Source of the DNA: Bacillota bacterium
GTDB taxonomy: Bacteria > Bacillota > Clostridia > Clostridiales > Clostridiaceae
Reading direction: 5' to 3'
DNA: 5,815 bases
Assembly: GCA_023417975.1 (NCBI GenBank)
Contig: JAEZDX010000584.1
Location: 1-5,815 of the forward strand
Below are positions 1-5,815 of this stretch, piece by piece. The translations under genes were made by a program, and so were the position numbers. Below the pieces are notes generated by a model. The model was not told where the DNA came from. It did not search any database and saw only the letters and a list, made by a program, of their open reading frames with translations. Within the stretch, counting starts at the first letter, position 1. Each line of letters begins with the position of its first letter.

Positions 1-284
1 CTATAAAGCCGGATTATGGGTATGCGTTATACAATATGGCGTTGGCCTATGATATATTTTGGAAGTATGATGAAGCAAGAGTATTTTATGAGAAAGCACT
101 GCAGGCAGAAAGTGAAGTTGAAATAAAGGCTTTAAGCAACTATTACATAGCAGTTATTGATGCCAGAAAAGGTGATATAAACAGTGCAGCTAAATATCTT
201 AAGGCTGCGGTGACCATTGATGGAAATTTGTCTGCACGTGCCGACGGTGATCCTTTACTTTCAAAAATAAAACTTAATCAGTAA
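1..284 (+). CDS. TPR-repeat protein, C-terminal end (5' truncated by window edge)
   Basis: This is the last ~93 codons of a longer gene. The frame is open from base 3 with no stop upstream, so the ATG at 36 is most likely internal. The stop is TAA at 282-284. The visible part contains one clear tetratricopeptide repeat: an N-x-A-x-x-Y helix, then YDEAR and YEKALQ in the second helix. A weaker second repeat follows (YYIAVIDARKGD, then A-A-K-Y-L-K-A-A). The end, with NLSARADGDPLLSKIK, resembles the A-x-x-D-P-x-L-x-x-L motif that often closes TPR arrays. TPRs are protein-protein interaction scaffolds, so this fragment does not say what the whole protein does. No membrane segment is seen in this part. 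The TPR call is firm; the specific role is unknown. Confidence 0.8.
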   Translation, partial: IKPDYGYALYNMALAYDIFWKYDEARVFYEKALQAESEVEIKALSNYYIAVIDARKGDINSAAKYLKAAVTIDGNLSARADGDPLLSKIKLNQ

Positions 285-320
285 TAGATGGACACATTAG
301 CTATGTGCTCGTTAAATGTT

Positions 321-355
321 GGCGCCCTGAAAAGTGTGCCTTGTTTCTTTTTGTC
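321..355 (+). terminator. Possible weak rho-independent terminator after the TPR gene
   Basis: A 5-bp stem GGCGC (321-325) / GTGCC (336-340), including one G-U pair, encloses a 10-nt loop. It is followed at once by a T-rich tract, 341-355, which is interrupted by G and C. It lies 37 bases after the stop of the upstream gene. The stem is short, so this is only a candidate. If it is not a terminator, read-through into the yitT-like gene is likely. Confidence 0.35.
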
Positions 356-407
356 TTAATACATAATAAACGATTATTGGATAAAGATAATACTACTGCA
401 ATTGTTT

Positions 408-412
408 GGAGG
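408..412 (+). promoter_or_regulatory. Ribosome binding site that fixes the yitT-like start
   Basis: GGAGG lies 8 bases before the ATG at 421, ideal spacing. An in-frame TTG at 406 would overlap this site and leave no Shine-Dalgarno of its own, so ATG 421 is the start. Confidence 0.85.
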
Positions 413-420
413 AATACAGT

Positions 421-1302
421 ATGGAAAACAGAAGAAAGAATAGTATAGAATTTAAAGAAAAGAACATAGTATATGTAAAGCGCGTAGCAATAATACTATT
501 ATCAAGCTTCATCTTTTCAATCTCATTAAATCTTTTTGTCACACCTAATAGGTTCTTAAGCGGAGGAATTTCCGGTATAGCATTGATACTACAGTATCTG
601 ACCTCAATAAATGCCGGCTATTATATTATATTGTTAAACATTCCATTATTTGTACTGAGTTACTTGAAGCTGGATAAGCAATTTACCCTTTTAACCATAA
701 TAGCAATAGTTTCTCAGTCATTTTTTCTAATTATTACAAAAGATATTTCTAAATTATATCACCCTAATGATTTAATCTTGTCCGGAATTTATGCGGGAGT
801 AATTAACGGGTTTGCAATCGGTAATATATTTAAGTTTCACGGGTCTATGGGTGGTACCGATATTATTTCTATGATTTTCAGAAAAAGATCCAATATAAAT
901 ATAGGTAAGCTTTCTTTTATAATAAATATAGTAATTGTATCTATCGGTTCTGTTTTTTTTGGAATAGAAAAAGGATTATATACACTTATTGCTATGTATA
1001 TAAGTTCATCTGTAATAGATCAAGTTATTAAAGGCTTTAACAAGAAAAACTTAGTATTCATAGTTACTACTAAGGAAGAGATAATTATAGAAAAAATAAC
1101 CCGTGATTTAAGGAGAAGCGCCACAGTTATTCGAGGTAAGGGGGCATATTCTCAAATGGATAAGACAGTAATATATTGCGTTGTCGGTACTTCACAAATA
1201 CCGAGAATTAAACAGATTGTGGAAAGAACGGATGCAGGAGCCTTTATGTCTATACTTGATGCATCACAGGTTCAGGGAAAGGGATTTGAACATCCTATTT
1301 AA
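421..1302 (+). CDS. YitT family membrane protein (DUF161 / DUF2179)
   Basis: A 293-residue protein, the normal size for the YitT/YpjC/YqfU family of Firmicute integral membrane proteins, whose transport or other activity has not been established. The N-terminal ~205 residues are hydrophobic, with about six or seven membrane segments (roughly 22-40, 48-62, 66-82, 88-106, 118-138, 164-182, 185-203). Family hallmarks are NLFVTPNRFLSGGISGIA (about 37-54) and GSMGGTDII (141-149). The C-terminal DUF2179 domain (about 207-293) is probably cytoplasmic. It shows GKGAYS (239-244), the D-A-G-A-F motif (271-275) and the closing V-x-G-x-G-F (284-289). The usual R-G-x-T of DUF2179 reads R-S-A-T (232-235) here. 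The gene stands alone: 102 bases separate it from the sigma-factor start, with no convincing terminator between them. No promoter with both boxes well matched was found upstream; TTGTTT (341-346) and CATAAT (362-367) are spaced only 15 bases apart. The family call is firm and the function is unknown. Confidence 0.93.
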   Translation: MENRRKNSIEFKEKNIVYVKRVAIILLSSFIFSISLNLFVTPNRFLSGGISGIALILQYLTSINAGYYIILLNIPLFVLSYLKLDKQFTLLTIIAIVSQSFFLIITKDISKLYHPNDLILSGIYAGVINGFAIGNIFKFHGSMGGTDIISMIFRKRSNINIGKLSFIINIVIVSIGSVFFGIEKGLYTLIAMYISSSVIDQVIKGFNKKNLVFIVTTKEEIIIEKITRDLRRSATVIRGKGAYSQMDKTVIYCVVGTSQIPRIKQIVERTDAGAFMSILDASQVQGKGFEHPI

Positions 1303-1389
1303 CTTTAAGCAGTTATATGTTAAGGAATTTTAATTTAAGAGTGGCTTTTGTTTCGAACCTTCCGTATATATTATTGAATAGAACCCCGG

Positions 1390-1396
1390 GGAGAGG
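1390..1396 (+). promoter_or_regulatory. Ribosome binding site that fixes the sigma-factor start
   Basis: GGAGAGG lies 8 bases before the ATG at 1405. An in-frame GTG at 1396 overlaps the site itself, so it is a poor start. The site is preceded by the self-complementary CCCCGGGG (1384-1391). Confidence 0.75.
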
Positions 1397-1404
1397 TGTT
1401 ACAA

Positions 1405-1959
1405 ATGGATGAAGACATTCGGCTCGTAAAGGCCGTTCTGAATGGAAATATGGACAGCTTTAATATAATTGTAAATAAGTATGAGATGACAATACTGAAA
1501 TTCATTTATAATATGCTCAGAAATAGAGAGGCATCGGAGGATGTTGCTCAGGAAGTATTTATAACTGTATATAATAAGCTTTATATGTATAACTCAAATT
1601 ATAAATTTTCCAATTGGATACTTCAAATAGCCAGGAATAAATGTATTGATTACATAAGAAAGTATAAAAGAGTATATGAATCCAATTTGGATGATGTGAA
1701 GGATCTTACAAGTGCAGAGATGTCACCTGAGCAATCGGCAGAATATAATGAGACGAAAGATAAGGTAATCTCTTTTATTAATGAATTAAGTGATATTGAC
1801 AGGCAGTTGATACTTTTAAGGTATACTCAAGAACTGACTTTCTATGATATCGGCGAGATACTTAATATGAGCGAATCAGCAGTTAAAAGAAGATATTATA
1901 AACTGCGTGACCGATTTAAAGAGTACTCAAATGTAAAGGAAAAGAGGTGGAAGGTATGA
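1405..1959 (+). CDS. ECF-type RNA polymerase sigma factor (sigma-70 family)
   Basis: A 184-residue sigma factor with only regions 2 and 4, the layout and length of group 4 (extracytoplasmic function) sigma factors. It directs RNA polymerase to a small set of promoters when released from its anti-sigma factor. Region 2 spans about 5-88: ASEDVAQEVF (43-52) is the core-binding 2.2 signature, and FSNWILQIARNKCIDYIRK (68-86) covers 2.3/2.4, which melts and reads the -10 box. A linker with the common S-P-E-Q-S (107-111) leads to region 4 (about 128-172). This carries the helix-turn-helix LTFYDIGEILNMSESAVKRR (144-163), which reads the -35 box. The TGA stop overlaps the start of the anti-sigma gene (ATGA, 1956-1959), so the two are translationally coupled. 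ECF factors often drive their own operon, but no full ECF-type promoter was recognised upstream. The family is certain; the regulon cannot be read from the window. Confidence 0.95.
   Translation: MDEDIRLVKAVLNGNMDSFNIIVNKYEMTILKFIYNMLRNREASEDVAQEVFITVYNKLYMYNSNYKFSNWILQIARNKCIDYIRKYKRVYESNLDDVKDLTSAEMSPEQSAEYNETKDKVISFINELSDIDRQLILLRYTQELTFYDIGEILNMSESAVKRRYYKLRDRFKEYSNVKEKRWKV
1941..1950 (+). promoter_or_regulatory. Ribosome binding site for the anti-sigma gene, inside the sigma gene
   Basis: AAAGAGGTGG lies in the last codons of the sigma gene, with AAAGAGG 8 bases before the ATG at 1956. A GTG at 1947 is in frame but falls within the site, so ATG 1956 and the ATGA stop/start overlap are preferred. 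Confidence 0.75.
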
Positions 1960-3398
1960 ACTGCAGGACGTTTATGAAAAAACTTCCGGAATATGCGGAC
2001 GAAGTTCTTCTTCACGATATGAAGAAAGCTATGGAAAAGCATATGGAGTCTTGTGAGAATTGTAAGATAGCATATAATGAGGAATTGGAATTTGATAGTT
2101 TGTTTTCAGAAGCTCTTCGCATTGATGAAACAAAGTTTAACAGTTCCAGAGTGGAAATAATTAAAGAAATAGATAAATATAGATACGGTAAGAGTCCATT
2201 GAAAAAAGTAAAATTCGGTATGAGAAAGCATAGAATTCAGCTTGCATCGGCAGCTGCTGTCCTAGTGTTTGTTATTGCGGCAATTCCGCTTGTAATAACA
2301 CCGCGCATGAATAAGGCTTCCCAAATGAATAAGGCTGACTCAAAGTCAAACGGCTATACAATAAGTAATAATGAAAATATCAATGAAGACGGAAATGGCG
2401 GAGAAAGTAAGATAGCGGCGTCTGAAAGTACCACTCAGTTTCAAATTCCGTTATCAAGTGTTGCGCCTTCGGCTTTTGCAGACTTGCTAAGGAATAAAAT
2501 AGCTGTTCCTAAGTTTAACTTGATTATGTTGGATAAAATGCCTGATGAAAAGTTAAGTACGGCTCCTAAGGATTCTCCTGATAAGAATACTAAGGTTTCG
2601 CTTTATGGAAGAGGACCTGCTGCAATTGATGACGAGATAGCAGATATTGTTTTCCAAAGACAGAAGGATTTGAGCGCGTGGAAGCTAAGTGTGGAAAATA
2701 ATGAGAAAAATCAGGTTTCTCCTTTATTTGTTGACTGGTATGACAATGATGATATACTTGTAATATTAGGTAATGCCCGAGGGCATGCCACTTATGGAGG
2801 AGATTTGTTTTTAGTTAACATAAATACCGGAAAAGCTTTAAATATATATCCTGCACATTCTCAGAACAATAATCAAGAAGTTGTAAGTGCTGTGAGAAAT
2901 GGAGATAGCTTGGATTTAGCGGTAAAAGAGTTTGATGATTCTCACAATGTACTTAGAGATACGAATACTACTATATATTTCAATGAATTATATTCAGCCT
3001 ATAATGATAAGAAATTAAACAATGCTACAGGAGAGGTTAAGGGAGCTATTGTACAGGATAAAGCTCTTAATGTAGTAAAGACGTCATTTGCTGATGGCAT
3101 AAACAACAAAGATTCCAAAGCGTTAAAGGATATTTTAGGTAGTGAATTTATCAAATCCGATTATCAAAAGCTCAATGAATTATTGGGAATCGGCAAGGCA
3201 GGTATACTTAGGGTCATTGATATGACAAAGCCTTCGGATGTTGATAGTAATGAAACTTATTTTGTAGAAGCGGATATAGCCATAAAACCGGAGACAGCTG
3301 CTTACAAAAACGGGGTTAATTATTTGGCATTTAAGCTTCAGAAAGATGAGCAGGATAACTGGATAATAACATCTATAACAAGACTTCCGCAAAATTGA
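1956..3398 (+). CDS. Membrane-anchored zinc-finger anti-sigma factor with large extracytoplasmic region
   Basis: A 480-residue protein, far longer than simple anti-sigma factors of 100-250 residues. It probably binds and silences the ECF sigma factor encoded just upstream. The head has C3 and the H-x3-C-x2-C motif (H29, C33, C36), the metal-binding signature of zf-HC2/ZAS anti-sigma domains. A cytoplasmic linker to about 93 is basic near the membrane (K83-R93). One membrane helix follows at about 95-115, consistent with an N-in, C-out layout. Next is a low-complexity, Asn/Ser/Glu-rich tether (about 117-160) that begins with a duplicated MNKA. The outer part has two likely folds. The first (about 254-330) is beta-rich, with W-Y-D-N-D-D, GGDLFLVNINTGK and similar propeller-blade-like strands. 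The second (about 367-480) opens with a long helix (ALNVVKTSFADGINNKDSK) and ends in WIITSITRLPQN, resembling an NTF2-like/DUF4829-type domain; that match is from memory and tentative. The ligand is unknown. The gene ends 37 bases before a strong terminator. Confidence 0.88.
   Translation: MNCRTFMKKLPEYADEVLLHDMKKAMEKHMESCENCKIAYNEELEFDSLFSEALRIDETKFNSSRVEIIKEIDKYRYGKSPLKKVKFGMRKHRIQLASAAAVLVFVIAAIPLVITPRMNKASQMNKADSKSNGYTISNNENINEDGNGGESKIAASESTTQFQIPLSSVAPSAFADLLRNKIAVPKFNLIMLDKMPDEKLSTAPKDSPDKNTKVSLYGRGPAAIDDEIADIVFQRQKDLSAWKLSVENNEKNQVSPLFVDWYDNDDILVILGNARGHATYGGDLFLVNINTGKALNIYPAHSQNNNQEVVSAVRNGDSLDLAVKEFDDSHNVLRDTNTTIYFNELYSAYNDKKLNNATGEVKGAIVQDKALNVVKTSFADGINNKDSKALKDILGSEFIKSDYQKLNELLGIGKAGILRVIDMTKPSDVDSNETYFVEADIAIKPETAAYKNGVNYLAFKLQKDEQDNWIITSITRLPQN
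2307..2336 (+). repeat. Short tandem duplication in the anti-sigma tether
   Basis: The 12-mer ATGAATAAGGCT occurs exactly at 2307-2318 and 2325-2336, a period of 18 bases (six codons). It encodes MNKA twice, just outside the membrane helix. It looks like a recent small in-frame duplication in a flexible linker. Confidence 0.8.
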
Positions 3399-3435
3399 TA
3401 ATTAAAAACTTAACAGGTTACACATATCTATACGT

Positions 3436-3464
3436 AAGAGGCTAAAAGCCTCTTTATTTTTTTT
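3436..3464 (+). terminator. Strong rho-independent terminator of the sigma/anti-sigma operon
   Basis: A perfect 7-bp stem AAGAGGC (3436-3442) / GCCTCTT (3448-3454) has the loop TAAAA, whose T and last A could add an eighth pair. It is followed by TATTTTTTTT (3455-3464). It starts 37 bases after the anti-sigma stop. There is no matching A-run on the left, so it works for the plus strand only. Confidence 0.93.
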
Positions 3465-3488
3465 AGTAGGAAGGTTATTATTAAATAA

Positions 3489-3517
3489 ACAAGGCTTGTC
3501 CTTTGTAATTATATAAT
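3489..3517 (+). promoter_or_regulatory. Probable promoter of the TPR membrane protein gene, with a small dyad in place of the -35
   Basis: TATAAT (3512-3517) is a perfect -10 box, 17 bases before the ATG. No good -35 box stands at the right distance. Instead the dyad ACAAG-G-CTTGT (3489-3499) covers that position. The alternative -35 TTGTCC (3496-3501) is only 10 bases from the -10, too close. An activator-dependent promoter is possible but unproven. Confidence 0.4.
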
Positions 3518-3534
3518 GAAGTATTGGTGATAGA

Positions 3535-4791
3535 ATGGATAGAAGTAGTAAGCTATATAAAAAGGCAGTAAATTTATATAATGACGGAGAATTGTATAAG
3601 GCGTTGGATTTTTGTGAAAAAAGCATTTCTTTAAGTTTGAATAATACAGCAGCGTTAAATCTTAAAGGGCTGCTGCTGTATCTTAATGGAGATATGGAAG
3701 AAGCTAAAAGCTTATGGAAGCTTAATAAAGATCACAATAGAGATCAAGTATCAAAAAAGTACTTGGAGAATCTTATAGAGGATGAGGGAAGGTTACCGTT
3801 ATTTCAAAAAGCCCTAAGGTACATTGAAACAATGGAATTTAAAGAAGCTCTAGTATTGCTAAAGGAATGCACAAAGAGTGATTTTAATGCCATAAATGTA
3901 TATAATGCACTCACTACGGTTTATATTCATCTAGGAAACTATGTGCAGGCAAAAGCAGCTATAGAAAAAGTTTTGTCTATCGATAAGCATGACAAGAGTG
4001 CCATGGATAATAGAAAGCTTTTATTGGAGTATAAGGTTATAGAAAAGCAATCGAATAAAAGGGCTGCCTTCATGTTTACGGCAATATTACTAGTGGCAGC
4101 AGTTTCTTGGTATATGGCTGATTTTAGAGGAGTTAAAAAGCAGCAGAAAGCAAATATACAGGATAGCAATAAAGCACCTAATGTAAAGGAAACTCCCGTT
4201 CCTGAAAAGAATAATGACAAAGCTGAAGCAAGCAATACTCCGCAAAAAAGCTCGGAGGGAGAGAATAAAACTTTTCCCAAGACAGAAATTGATACTGCAG
4301 TTAATAATAAGGACTACAATGCTTTGGTAAAACTTATGGGGGAAGTTAAACCTGAGAGCTTGCAAGAGGGAGAAAAGGAAACTTACTATAGAGCGGAAGC
4401 TGCATTAAAGAGTGAAGGCGTAGCGTTCTTTTATGACACTGCAAGAAAGCTGCATACGGAAAAACGATACACTGAGGCATTAACGAGCTATGAAAATGCA
4501 AGAAAATATGGTGGAAGCTCTTACCTTTATTCCAATGTGATCTTCATGATGGGGGCTTGCTACGAAGCTATGAAGGACACAAATAAAGCTTTGGAATATT
4601 ATAATCAGTATTTAGATTCAAGATATGATGAAGTATATAAAAATAATTATAACAGCACAATTCTATACAGTCTCCTAATGATGTACAAGGACAGTGATTC
4701 CGGTAAGGCAAAGGCATATGCCGAGGAAATTAGAAAAAATTATAAGGACTCCATATATAATAATTCAGTAGTTGATTCATTGTTGAAGTGA
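3535..4791 (+). CDS. Single-pass membrane protein with TPR-like helices on both sides of the membrane
   Basis: A 418-residue protein with no recognised enzymatic motif. The N-terminal part (about 1-168) is built of TPR-like helix pairs: YKKAVNLYNDGELYKALDFC (8-27), then AALNLKGLLLYLNGDMEEAK (39-58), then YNALTTVYIHLGNYVQAKAA (123-142) with EKVLSID. One membrane helix follows at about 177-195 and is preceded by K175-R176, so the N-terminus is probably inside. Then comes a Lys/Pro/Asn/Glu-rich linker (about 199-250). A second TPR-like array (about 285-418) includes ARKLHTEKRYTEALTSYENA (303-322) and MMGACYEAMKDTNKALEYYN (338-357), somewhat like the YbgF/BamD type of repeat. There is no cleavable signal peptide. 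The start ATG has a weak GGTGA site 4 bases upstream; no better start is nearby. The gene has its own -10 box and follows a strong terminator, so it is a separate unit from the anti-sigma operon. A scaffold or envelope-assembly role is a guess; the function is not known. Confidence 0.85.
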   Translation: MDRSSKLYKKAVNLYNDGELYKALDFCEKSISLSLNNTAALNLKGLLLYLNGDMEEAKSLWKLNKDHNRDQVSKKYLENLIEDEGRLPLFQKALRYIETMEFKEALVLLKECTKSDFNAINVYNALTTVYIHLGNYVQAKAAIEKVLSIDKHDKSAMDNRKLLLEYKVIEKQSNKRAAFMFTAILLVAAVSWYMADFRGVKKQQKANIQDSNKAPNVKETPVPEKNNDKAEASNTPQKSSEGENKTFPKTEIDTAVNNKDYNALVKLMGEVKPESLQEGEKETYYRAEAALKSEGVAFFYDTARKLHTEKRYTEALTSYENARKYGGSSYLYSNVIFMMGACYEAMKDTNKALEYYNQYLDSRYDEVYKNNYNSTILYSLLMMYKDSDSGKAKAYAEEIRKNYKDSIYNNSVVDSLLK

Positions 4792-4810
4792 GATAAACGT
4801 TGAAATCTAT

Positions 4811-4839
4811 TTTTCAGTGCTTTGCATTATCTATATAAT
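4811..4839 (+). promoter_or_regulatory. Sigma-A-type promoter of iadA
   Basis: TTTTCA (4811-4816, four of six consensus bases) is followed by a 17-base spacer and a perfect TATAAT (4834-4839). It sits in the 78-base gap before iadA. No terminator for the preceding TPR gene was seen in this gap, so some read-through is possible as well. Confidence 0.65.
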
Positions 4840-4851
4840 TAAGCAGATAAT
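4826..4851. repeat. Inverted repeat around the iadA -10 box (possible operator)
   Basis: ATTATCT (4826-4832) and AGATAAT (4845-4851) are perfect inverted copies separated by 12 bases, and they enclose the -10 box. No T-run follows, so it is not a terminator. The position suits a repressor site, but in AT-rich DNA a chance match cannot be excluded. Confidence 0.4.
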
Positions 4852-4856
4852 ATTAC

Positions 4857-4863
4857 AGGGGTG
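4857..4863 (+). promoter_or_regulatory. Ribosome binding site that fixes the TTG start of iadA
   Basis: AGGGGTG, continuing as AT, lies 6 bases before TTG 4870. The alternative in-frame GTG at 4861 is inside this site and has no Shine-Dalgarno of its own, so TTG is preferred. Confidence 0.7.
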
Positions 4864-4869
4864 ATTACT

Positions 4870-5815
4870 TTGATAATAATAAAAAATGCAGAAATATATG
4901 CTCCTGAGTATTTAGGGAAAAAATTTGTTGTAATTGCAGGAGATAATATTGAGGGAGTATATGACAATTTAAATATACCGGAAGGCTTTCCGCGTATAGA
5001 GGTTATTGATGCAGAGGGGAAAGTACTTTTTCCCGGATTCATTGATTCACATGTCCACATAATTGGAGGCGGGGGAGAAGGAGGATTTAGCACCAGAACT
5101 CCTGAAATACAGCTTTCTCAATTGATTTCTGCCGGCATTACTACGGTAGTTGGATGTTTAGGTACAGATGGAACCTGCAGAAATATGAGAACTCTGCTTG
5201 CTAAGGCTTATGCTTTGGAAGAGGAAGGCATAACAAGTTATATTTTTACGGGATCCTATCAAATACCTGTGAAATCAATTATTGGTGAACCGGATGAAGA
5301 TATTATGCTCATTGAAAAGGTAATTGGAATAGGTGAGGTAGCTTTAGCGGACCATAGGTCCTCACAACCTACATATGAAGAGTTTTTAAGGGTAGTGGCT
5401 AAAGCCAGAGTTGGAGGACTTATAGCAGGTAAATCAGGAATAGTGAATGTTCACATAGGGAACGGAAAAGACGGACTGAGTTATCTTATGAGAATGCTCA
5501 GAGAAACAGATATACCGCCTCAGCAGGTACTTCCAACTCACATAAACCGATCAAAGGATTTACTCCATATGGGTGTGGAATATTCAAAACTCGGTGGCAT
5601 TGTGGATATTACTACAAGCAGCGACCCAAAGCACTTGGAAGTAAATGAGGTGAAGGCCAGTGATGCACTGAAGCTTCTTCTTGATAATGGAATTAATATT
5701 GAAAACATACAGTTTAGTTCTGACGGTCAGGGAAGCCTTCCTAAATTTGATGAGAATGGTAAATATGCGGGCTTGGGAATTGGCTCTGTAAGGTCTTTAT
5801 ATTCTGAAGTCCGGG
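4870..5815 (+). CDS. iadA: Isoaspartyl dipeptidase, N-terminal ~315 residues (3' end beyond window)
   Basis: This is a beta-aspartyl dipeptidase of the amidohydrolase superfamily (peptidase family M38). It cleaves isoaspartyl dipeptides that arise from damaged Asn/Asp residues and is normally cytoplasmic. About 315 of a usual ~390 codons are present and the frame is still open at the edge. After a small N-terminal beta part comes PGFIDSHVHIIGGGGEGG (55-72), which holds the metal ligands H61 and H63 and the conserved E70. TRTPE (75-79), SAGITTVVGCLGTD (87-100), TGSYQIP (127-133; Y130 matches E. coli Y137) and ADHRSS (160-165) follow. Further ligands are H195 (VHIGNG), H224 (PTHINR, with substrate-binding R227) and the catalytic D285 in SSDGQGS. 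The position of the bridging carboxylated Lys162 of E. coli IadA is a Glu here (E156, codon 5335-5337). All other active-site residues checked are kept, so an active enzyme is expected. It starts with TTG and has its own promoter. Confidence 0.95.
   Translation, partial: MIIIKNAEIYAPEYLGKKFVVIAGDNIEGVYDNLNIPEGFPRIEVIDAEGKVLFPGFIDSHVHIIGGGGEGGFSTRTPEIQLSQLISAGITTVVGCLGTDGTCRNMRTLLAKAYALEEEGITSYIFTGSYQIPVKSIIGEPDEDIMLIEKVIGIGEVALADHRSSQPTYEEFLRVVAKARVGGLIAGKSGIVNVHIGNGKDGLSYLMRMLRETDIPPQQVLPTHINRSKDLLHMGVEYSKLGGIVDITTSSDPKHLEVNEVKASDALKLLLDNGINIENIQFSSDGQGSLPKFDENGKYAGLGIGSVRSLYSEVR

Noticed and set aside
293..307. CACAT-TAGCT-ATGTG hairpin after the first TPR gene
   Set aside because: Its stem is a weak 5 bp and no T-run follows; the GGCGC/GTGCC stem downstream is the better terminator candidate.
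1384..1391. CCCCGGGG palindrome just before the sigma-factor ribosome binding site
   Set aside because: It has no loop, so it cannot form an RNA hairpin, and a single 8-bp palindrome overlapping the GGAGAGG site is not evidence of an operator.
2773..2786. ATGCCC-GA-GGGCAT inverted repeat inside the anti-sigma gene
   Set aside because: It lies inside a well-supported coding region (N-A-R-G-H codons) and its 2-base loop is too tight for a stable hairpin; best explained by coding.
3180..3626. Minus-strand open frames of about 70 codons at 3180-3392 and 3402-3626
   Set aside because: They lie opposite the anti-sigma gene, the terminator and the start of the TPR gene. They match no family I recognise, and one runs straight through the strong plus-strand terminator.
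3939..4365. Minus-strand open frames of 113 and 91 codons (3939-4280, 4090-4365) opposite the TPR gene
   Set aside because: They overlap each other in different frames and mirror the plus-strand codons. Their hydrophobicity comes from the complement of the Lys/Glu-rich linker.
4839..5093. Minus-strand open frame of 84 codons opposite iadA
   Set aside because: It is opposite a certain gene, and its Pro run is only the complement of the glycine-rich GGGGE motif of IadA.

Overview
The window is AT-rich, gene-dense and entirely plus-strand. Strong GGAGG-type ribosome binding sites, ATG/TTG starts, a zinc-finger anti-sigma factor and a YitT-family membrane protein all point to a low-GC Firmicute. 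The style of the proteins suggests a member of the Clostridia, perhaps near Ruminiclostridium; that last step is an impression, not a proof.

Layout: (1) positions 1-284 hold the 3' end of a tetratricopeptide-repeat (TPR) protein, followed by a possible weak terminator. (2) 421-1302 is a YitT-family membrane protein (DUF161 + DUF2179). (3) 1405-1959 is an ECF-type sigma factor, and its stop overlaps the start of a membrane-anchored anti-sigma factor (1956-3398) in an ATGA junction. The anti-sigma factor has a zinc-finger (zf-HC2/ZAS-like) head, one membrane helix and an unusually large outer part of about 365 residues. A strong rho-independent terminator (3436-3464) closes this operon. (4) 3535-4791 is a separately transcribed single-pass membrane protein with TPR-like helices on both sides of the membrane. 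(5) 4870 to the right edge is the first ~315 codons of an isoaspartyl dipeptidase (iadA), which has its own good sigma-A-type promoter.

How the genes fit together: the sigma/anti-sigma pair is a self-contained envelope-signal relay. The outer part of the anti-sigma factor would sense something outside the membrane, and its zinc-finger head would hold the sigma factor inactive until then. Neither the signal nor the regulon is visible here. The TPR membrane protein next door may be a scaffold, but the terminator between them means the link is by position only. IadA is metabolic (isoaspartyl-peptide clean-up) and looks unrelated.

No CRISPR array, mobile element, tRNA or rRNA was seen. No non-coding stretch is longer than about 140 bases. 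The most interesting items are the large unassigned sensor region of the anti-sigma factor, the double-sided TPR protein, and the Glu found in IadA where the E. coli enzyme has its metal-bridging carboxylated Lys.
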